Shown piece after piece: positions 57,802-64,000 of a stretch of DNA of 64,000 nucleotides (positions are counted from its first letter, which is position 1; each line of letters starts with the position of its first letter). A model generated the notes under the pieces. The model saw nothing but the letters and a program-made list of their open reading frames with translations. It had not been told where the DNA came from and did not search any database. Where the stretch lies: contig JAUJYZ010001210.1 of the NCBI GenBank assembly GCA_033675265.1, forward strand, positions 573,501 to 637,500. The letters run 5' to 3'. The translations under genes and the position numbers were made by a program. Source of the stretch: Actinostola sp. cb2023 (lineage: Eukaryota > Cnidaria > Anthozoa > Actiniaria > Actinostolidae).

Positions 57802-59214
57802 AATGAGGGTTTATCATGTAATTTCAAAACTCATAGGACAAAAAAATGATTATCAAAGCTGGAAAGAGCTTGTTGAAATAGGTACAAATGTGAAGTTTGG
57901 AAAAGATCGCTTCACAAATTGCGAAGATATGAATTTTCAAAAATCGAAATTTTATATGAAAACCTTTGGAAATTACGGCTTGGAGGCAACTCTTGCCTCC
58001 AACAAAGCTTTTCATTCAAAATTTCGATTTTTGAAAATTCATATCTTCGCAATTGGTGAAGCGATCTTTTCCAAACTTCACATTTTTACTAATTTCAACG
58101 AGCTCTTTCCAGCTATGATAAATAGAAAATACTTCATGGAAAATGCGAGCGTACGGTTTTTATTCACGAGTTATGAAGTATCAGAAAACGAACGAGCGAG
58201 TCCTCGAGCGAGTTGAGTTTTCTGATACTTCATAACGAGTGAATAAAAACTGTACAAAGCATTTTCCATGCTGTATTGTGTTTATTATATACATACTGAG
58301 ATTTCAAAACCCACATGAAAACTGTTTGAAATTCTCGGCGAAACTTGTTGATGCTCATTTGCATAAATACTTTGTCGACTGATGAGCAAAATATTTGTGA
58401 ATCTTTAGTTTAGAAGAGAAAAACATGACCTGCAAAGTAAACATTGATCAAAAATTGATAATAGACAACAACATTCAAATAAAATAAACTCATAGTGCCA
58501 GGTTCTGCTTTGATTCTTACATGTAGCTGTTTGCCGGCTTTACAGAAATAAATAAATATGATTTCTTTCAATGGAGACAAAACTTCTCTCAATTGTATTT
58601 TAGCGAGGTACTTGCCGTGTAGTTTTGACACGGTAATGTTTGTCTATGCTTGCAATTAAACTTCGGAAGCTCAGTACCGGTTCGTATTCTTCTTTTAGAT
58701 TAAAACATGTAAACTTGTCAAGCTCTTCTCGAAGTCTTCATTCTTCGCTCGACCTCGTTGAATGAGGTTTTACGTCTCTAGTCTTTTCGCTATTTCCTTC
58801 GTGTTTCGGTTTTCAAGGCCATCAACGTAATCTTCCACTGAAATATCGAAATTTGCGATTCGATTCTCCTCCATTTCTCCAAGTTTAAGATCACATTTGC
58901 AGCAAATAACTTAATAATGAAAACAACTAGCTACTCAAACAACAAATCTTGTTGAATGAAGCAAGCAGCCGCCACTGAGACACGCGCGACACAGACGGCG
59001 GGAAACCCATCAACAGTGAAGAAACGTCGTTCGCGGCCTCTGATTGGACGAACGATATTTCTCACACGTGAAAAATGTCGTTCGCAGCCTCTGATTGGCT
59101 AGCAACAGTGAACTTAAATTTACTACATTGATTTATAGTGAGTAAATCTCAGTATGTATATAATAATCATTTTTTTGTCCTATGAGTTTTGAAATTTCGT
59201 GATAAACCCTCATT
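57802..59214. mobile_element. 1.4 kb TIR element containing two hairpins
   Basis: AATGAGGGTTTATCATGTAA at the left and its inverse at the right form about 50 bp TIRs. Inside lie a long hairpin (57846-58120, arms of about 110 bp) and a second palindrome (58135-58270, centred on GAGTCCTCGAGCGAG). At 59020-59100 a 50 bp block (GTCGTTCGCGGCCTCTGATT) is duplicated. Confidence 0.75.
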
Positions 59215-59219
59215 ACTGC

Positions 59220-59980
59220 TGTAAAAAACAAAATTACCGAACGGTCGCACTCGTGACGGTATGGATTGCAGAATAATTGATACGGGATATCACCGGACAC
59301 CGAGGCGCAACTATCTTGATGTTAGATTTGCAGGCTGTCCAAGACCAAACATTAATTGCAGAGTTCGATTCACTTACATACCTAATGAGGAACACACCCA
59401 TACCTAATGAGGAACACACGAGAAAGTAATACTTGTGGTATAAATCTGTGTGAGTCTATGTATGATTAGCAAAACTTTGGGTGTTTTTATCATTTAATCA
59501 GGTACTTAAAACTTGAGTCAACTTGTCAAAACATTTGAGCCCGTTTACAGTGCTGGCAATTCAGAAATTAAACAAGATGCAAGTCAATACTCACATGAAT
59601 CAATGGGATAACATTTTTACAAGTTAATGATGCAAACTGTAACGTCCCAGTCAAACGCGTCACAAGCACGTGATTAATTCAACTTGAACTTGCATTCCAC
59701 CGTAATCATTTCTAAGAATAAAACAATTAAAAAGAAAATTTTAAAAGAAGTATCTTGGTTTGTAAAGGGTTCCTTGATTCCAGCTCTGACATACATATTA
59801 TTCATCATAATTTCCAATGTGTTACGTGGGTAGGTTTCTTGAATCGTTTAACCTTTGCTGCATCAGATATGTTGTATCTGACTGCAGAATTCTAGCAAGA
59901 TTACCAATTTTTTTAAATCCATATTTGAAATAGTAACTTATATTAATTAATCAAATATGTAGTCAGTCATGACTTTTATT
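59220..59980. other. No gene recognised
   Basis: A 16 bp phrase (ACCTAATGAGGAACAC) is duplicated at 59380 and 59402. Otherwise AT-rich and non-coding. Confidence 0.5.
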
Positions 59981-59984
59981 CATC

Positions 59985-60078
59985 CTTTCTACATTTTTGT
60001 ATTTTTATATTTTTATCATTATTAATTACTTAGGAGGACTAGATTGGAAAAAAGCATAGCTTTATCTGTACATCCTCG
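59985..60078 (+). mobile_element. LINE-like 3' tail
   Basis: Plus strand GAGGACTAGATTGG...AAGCATAGCTTTATCTGTACATCCTCGTTAAATAAAGTG, then (TTA)n. The bracketed GAGGA/TCCTC, the AAGC..GCTT stem and the AATAAA resemble the CR1/L2-type tail at 33.2 kb. Confidence 0.55.
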
Positions 60079-60185
60079 TTAAATAAAGTGTTTATTATTA
60101 TTATTATTAAAGTATTATTATTATTATTATTGCGATTGCGATTGCGATTGTGTAATTGTGATTGTGATTGTGATTGTGATTGTGT
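60079..60185. repeat. Compound microsatellite
   Basis: (ATT)n followed by (GCGATT)n and (GTGATT)n. Read on the minus strand it gives artefactual HNHNHN/AIAIAI strings. Confidence 0.95.
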
Positions 60186-60311
60186 ATTACATCAGGCATA
60201 CCAGCATCAAGAGAATCATTTACCTCACTACTCTCAAGTTCATTAAAACTGTCCTCCAGTTGTGGTGTGTTTTCATCTGTGTAGTGAGAATGTTCCTCTA
60301 ATTTTAGGTTA

Positions 60312-60922
60312 TCAGCTGCCATGCTCATCATCACCAAGAAGAGTATTCCATTCATCAAAGCACACATCTATTTCTATTTCTTCAAGATTTGTAATACTTT
60401 ATTAGCATGTGTTACATTCCATATTTCGATGAAATTATAAATATCTTCGACATTAAACAAATCTTCCACATTTTCCAAGACTTGCTGAATCTGTATTTCA
60501 GAGGATCCCAGTAAAAATGACATATCAGTGAGCACTTTTAACTCTCAGCATGCTGTAGTTAGTGTCACCAAATATTTATGGTAAACAAACAGATATTTCT
60601 GGATTGGATTTGTTTGATGCCTAGAAACTTCTCTTGTCCTTAAAGATGTGTTTTGTCTTTTCTCTGATTGATATTTGGTACTTTGTCCACTATTGGACAA
60701 CCCACAGTTACACTCGGTGGCACAATTATCACAGCATAAGTGAGGACAAGAACGGGTATTAAATGCTGCTTGGAAATGTTTTAATAGGGTTTTGCGTCTA
60801 CATTCCTTGCTTCTTCTACATTATTTAAAAGAATGCCATTATATAGAAGAATAGTAGTAGCCTGGCTACCATCTTTTCCCGCTCGTCCAGTTTCTTGAGC
60901 ATAAGATTCAAATATTCTTTTT
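60312..60922 (-). pseudogene. RecQ-like helicase, C-terminal half, broken
   Basis: Minus strand: [20 protein letters not shown], then [13 protein letters not shown]. This is helicase motif VI (QETGRAGRDG). After a shift near 60805 comes [14 protein letters not shown], then SCPHLCCDNCATECNCG, the RecQ zinc-binding Cys cluster. A later frame reads SSEIQIQQVLENVEDLFNVE and IDVCFDEWNTLLGDDEHGS-stop at 60312. RecQ proteins unwind DNA 3'-5'; in cnidarian genomes many such genes appear transposon-linked. The N-terminal helicase motifs are not in the window next to it. Confidence 0.75.
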
Positions 60923-60969
60923 GCAGGGACAAAATGTATCACTGTCCTTACTGACAGGGCAGTCTATAT

Positions 60970-63790
60970 GCATGGGGAATGCTATGGTTGCATGTTTCAA
61001 CGTTTTAGTTACCACTTTACCCCCAACTGATAGGTGCTCTGAAATCCCCTATCTGTTGGGGGTTTCATTTGCATGTCCAGGGTCATGTCAATCAGTGCTT
61101 AGCGATTAGCCATTAATCTGGCCCGTGTTGAAACTTTTATAAAACTATAGGAGAAACAGGGATGTATATTCATCTTTAAAACTTTCTTTGAAAACATTGA
61201 AAATCACTGCAATAATATGTTAGGCGACTTTCACATCCGAGAGGAGGAAATGCGTCAAATTACTAGTAATATATTCCAGAACAAATTACAGATATATACT
61301 TTATTGAAACTACATATACAGCCTATATACAGTCATTGTTGATTGTTTAATTTATACTAAGAACATATTAAAGTATGTGGGAAAGCTTCAGTAAGTGAAT
61401 GTTCCTTACATGTCCATGATAAATCTATTTCAGTCCTTGTACGCAGTTCTCACGTACGCCTGTGTATCTATAAATGCGTCATTTCACGCACAAGCAAGTT
61501 GCAATGTTTTGCAGATATCCTTGGTCGAACAATCAGTTCAAGTGCATGTTCTGTAGGATAATTTCATTGGTTCTGAAAAGTTGCCAAAAAAAGAATGACG
61601 CAGTACAGTGGCTACTACTATTTATATTGATATCTTTTTAAAATCTATTTTTAGCTGTCTTGTTATGTCACAACATTTTATCAACGGTGAATAACCTATG
61701 ACATTCTACCTCGTTCTATGTAATTCAAAAGTGCTCTACAACTCCCATCGTGTTTTTATTAGGATTGTGCCCATGTAGACATGCTCGAGCTCGAGTGTTC
61801 CATGTAGCTTAGAATTTTCAGTATATTATACTTTCAGTTTATAAAATTGGTTATGACGTTTTTCTCGAAACCGTGTCTGTATCCATCACTCGCTCGGTGT
61901 AACCACAATCAATACACAGTGCATTGCATGTTTTTTTATCAATACAGTACATCTAGACACAAATAATTTATAAAAGCGATACAAAATGCTTTGTTGTGTT
62001 TTTGATATAATCACTAGCAAGCACAAGATCAAGGAAGCGTAGAAAAACGTTGACCCAAAAGAAAATGAAATAAAAACCAATTCGCCACTTTCACATTACT
62101 CATAATACACCTTGTTTTGCCCCCTACCCCAATTTTGCATAAACTAATGTTTTCAATTTCTCTTGTGAAGACTGCATGTTCCTAAGAAAACTACGAAAAT
62201 AATAGTTTGTGCGAAATGTGGAGGCAAAAAACTGTACTATGGGTAATATGAATCGAAAGAGGAATTTCTGTTGAGTCGATGTTTGTCAAACAGGTGTAAG
62301 AATTGCCTTTTCAAAAGTTAAAACCATTTGTGCACTGCATTTAGAAAAACAAACTTATTTGTATGTCGATCTTATAGCTTTCAACAGTATACTCCCTTTC
62401 TGTCTAGTCGCGTAGGCTTGTCGATTGTTGACAACGTTTCCTGAACAAGACGCTCAATGAGCGTATACTCGGGCATTGCATAGCTTGGGCTTCCTGTGGT
62501 GTACTAGCTCGCAGTCGATCATGTTTGGAGAGCGTTGCGTGACGACAATAAACATGGCTACGAGGGAGACTATTTGACATTGAGGTTCACTGAAATTATA
62601 TTTTTCAAGGCAGATCTACTGGGAGATCAAATCCTCGCTCTCTAGCTTTTGACATGTAAAAGAATGATTATTGAAGAATGTCCCTGGAGGCCAACGTTGA
62701 GGAAAATCGGTCAAATAAAAGTGTTTGAAAATTATTCCGAATTTCGTAAATTGACCTTGCTCAGTCCGTGGCGTTGGTGATGGCCTATTTGCTTTGATGA
62801 AGTTTTCCTTCTGAATGTTTCACACTTGGAATAAAATATTGTCCAATACCTTTTAAACGGCGTGACGGCAGTCATGCAGCAAGCACCGTGACATTACATC
62901 TACCAAAACAAAATATACTGGAAAATCAAATCCGTCACTCTCTAGCTTTAGACATAGAGGATATTTACCGACTGGGAGGTCCTTACAGGGAGAAACTTCC
63001 TGAGGTCTTGGAAAACACTTTCAAGACCTTCAAGACCGAGGGCACAGTTTTTTCTTGTACGGACCGACCTAAGTGGGTAAATAAATATTTTTTTCCTAAA
63101 CAAGCGAAAACAAAAACTAAGACATTTCATGTCACACGACTTTTATTTGTTTACGTCTTGAAACAAAACAATGGAGACATTGACGTCATTCATTCCCAAA
63201 TATGGAAAATTACAAGTCTGTAAACTCTGCATTTTCAATTCATGAAACACTAGGTGTGTTTTGTACTTAAGTTAAAATAGTTTTTTAAAGCAAAACTATC
63301 CTCAATTTATTCAAAAAAACATGACTAACTGTCTTCAAACATCCAAGGAAAATCAATCAGTGTCCTGAATACCTCTGTCGATACGCTTTCGTTTAGCTTC
63401 ACTGCTGTTTTCGTTGATTCTCTTGGAAATCTGTGATGAAGTTGAAAGTACAGCCTTCAAATTTACCAATTGTAGAACTTGAAAAAACACCATCACAAGC
63501 ATATTCTATCATGTCTTCACCTTGTGCGTTGAGTTCTTGTTGTTTAGATACCTTTGAATACTTCTGTGCATCAATGTCACTGATGAAGGCTCGTACTCAC
63601 CTCAATTGTTTTTCTTCACATCCATGAAGAACCGACGGCAGAGCAGCACAATCTCAATGGCAGGTATTTTCTTGATTTCCCTTTTCTCGTTGTTTGAAGA
63701 ATAGAACCTATTATGTCATAAACTCTACTTGGATATCTTGTGATATGTTGCCATCGTTTCTCTTAGCGTTTTCATTTTTTTTCCTTTCGT
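60970..63790. other. No gene recognised
   Basis: At 62888-63223 a plus open frame (SLALDIEDIYRLGGPYREKL...) is moderately protein-like. It echoes a similar phrase at 62620-62655 (AGATCAAATCCTCGCTCTCTAGCTTT), so it may be a repeat. No family recognised. Confidence 0.4.
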
Positions 63791-63796
63791 GATACA

Positions 63797-64000
63797 GTAA
63801 AACCCGCATATAAGAACCTGGCTTTTAAGAACCTGTTAGGCTATGATTGCCCATTTAGACCCCCTTTGCATACGAACCTATTTTAGCCTAAAATTTGAAT
63901 AGGTTCTTATTTTATAATTTACTACTTAGGAATTAAAACTGATGAAATAAAACAAGTTCTACCAGGCAATGACAATGGGTGAGATCCCTTGCAATGTCAT
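63797..64000. mobile_element. TIR-element end cut by the window edge
   Basis: TACAGTAAAACCCGCATATA followed by paired AAGAACCT / AGGTTCTT words looks like the end of a Tc1/mariner- or pogo-type MITE. The far end may lie beyond the window. Confidence 0.4.

Overview
This is eukaryotic DNA from an AT-rich, very transposon-dense animal genome. The abundant TACATGTA-type words, spliced genes with GT..AG introns, and the mix of transposon families (piggyBac, MULE, Crypton, THAP/YqaJ, 2A-bearing ORFs, LINE 3' tails) fit a marine invertebrate, most likely a cnidarian such as a stony coral. That assignment is inference; no species marker was identified. I saw no bacterial-type genes, no CRISPR array and no rRNA or tRNA gene that I could support.

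Layout. 0.5-2.5 kb: an unrecognised five-exon minus-strand gene. 2.7-3.8 kb: a minus ORF with nine 14-residue tandem repeats and a 2A 'stop-carry-on' peptide. 5.6-6.4 kb: a frameshifted F-box/LRR gene. 6.7-9.9 kb: a complete four-exon BEN-domain gene. 10.8-13.2 kb: a MULE-type transposase gene with a PHD-like first exon and a terminal exon copied three times. 15.3-19.7 kb: several inverted-repeat elements, including a 2.3 kb element with 91 bp TIRs, an 11 bp target-site duplication and a RecQ-helicase remnant. 20.15-21.78 kb: a 42 bp satellite with higher-order structure. 23.3-33.6 kb: a second, coiled-coil BEN-domain gene with a decayed partial duplicate beside its 3' end. One of its introns holds a MITE carrying a piggyBac that itself carries a TTAA MITE. 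33.8-34.3 kb: another TTAA MITE. 37.4-41.5 kb: a decayed THAP-DDE gene and a convergent YqaJ nuclease gene, probably one ISL2EU-like transposon inserted in an older ORF. 44-47 kb: nested hairpin MITEs, a Myb/SANT-like exon and a second DDE_4 relic. 47.6-48.7 kb: a decayed Crypton tyrosine recombinase. 51.5-57.5 kb: two long-TIR elements arranged TTAA-E1-TTAA-E2-TTAA. 57.8-59.2 kb: an inverted-repeat element containing two further hairpins. 60.3-60.9 kb: the C-terminal half of a RecQ-like helicase. 61-64 kb: little recognisable content.

The likely functional host genes are the two BEN-domain genes, perhaps the 0.5-2.5 kb gene, and isolated exons near 35.7, 42.5 and 51.1 kb. Nearly all other coding matter is transposon-derived and broken. 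Several insertions carry their own proof, either as an empty-site copy or as an interrupted ORF, so insertion order can be read directly.
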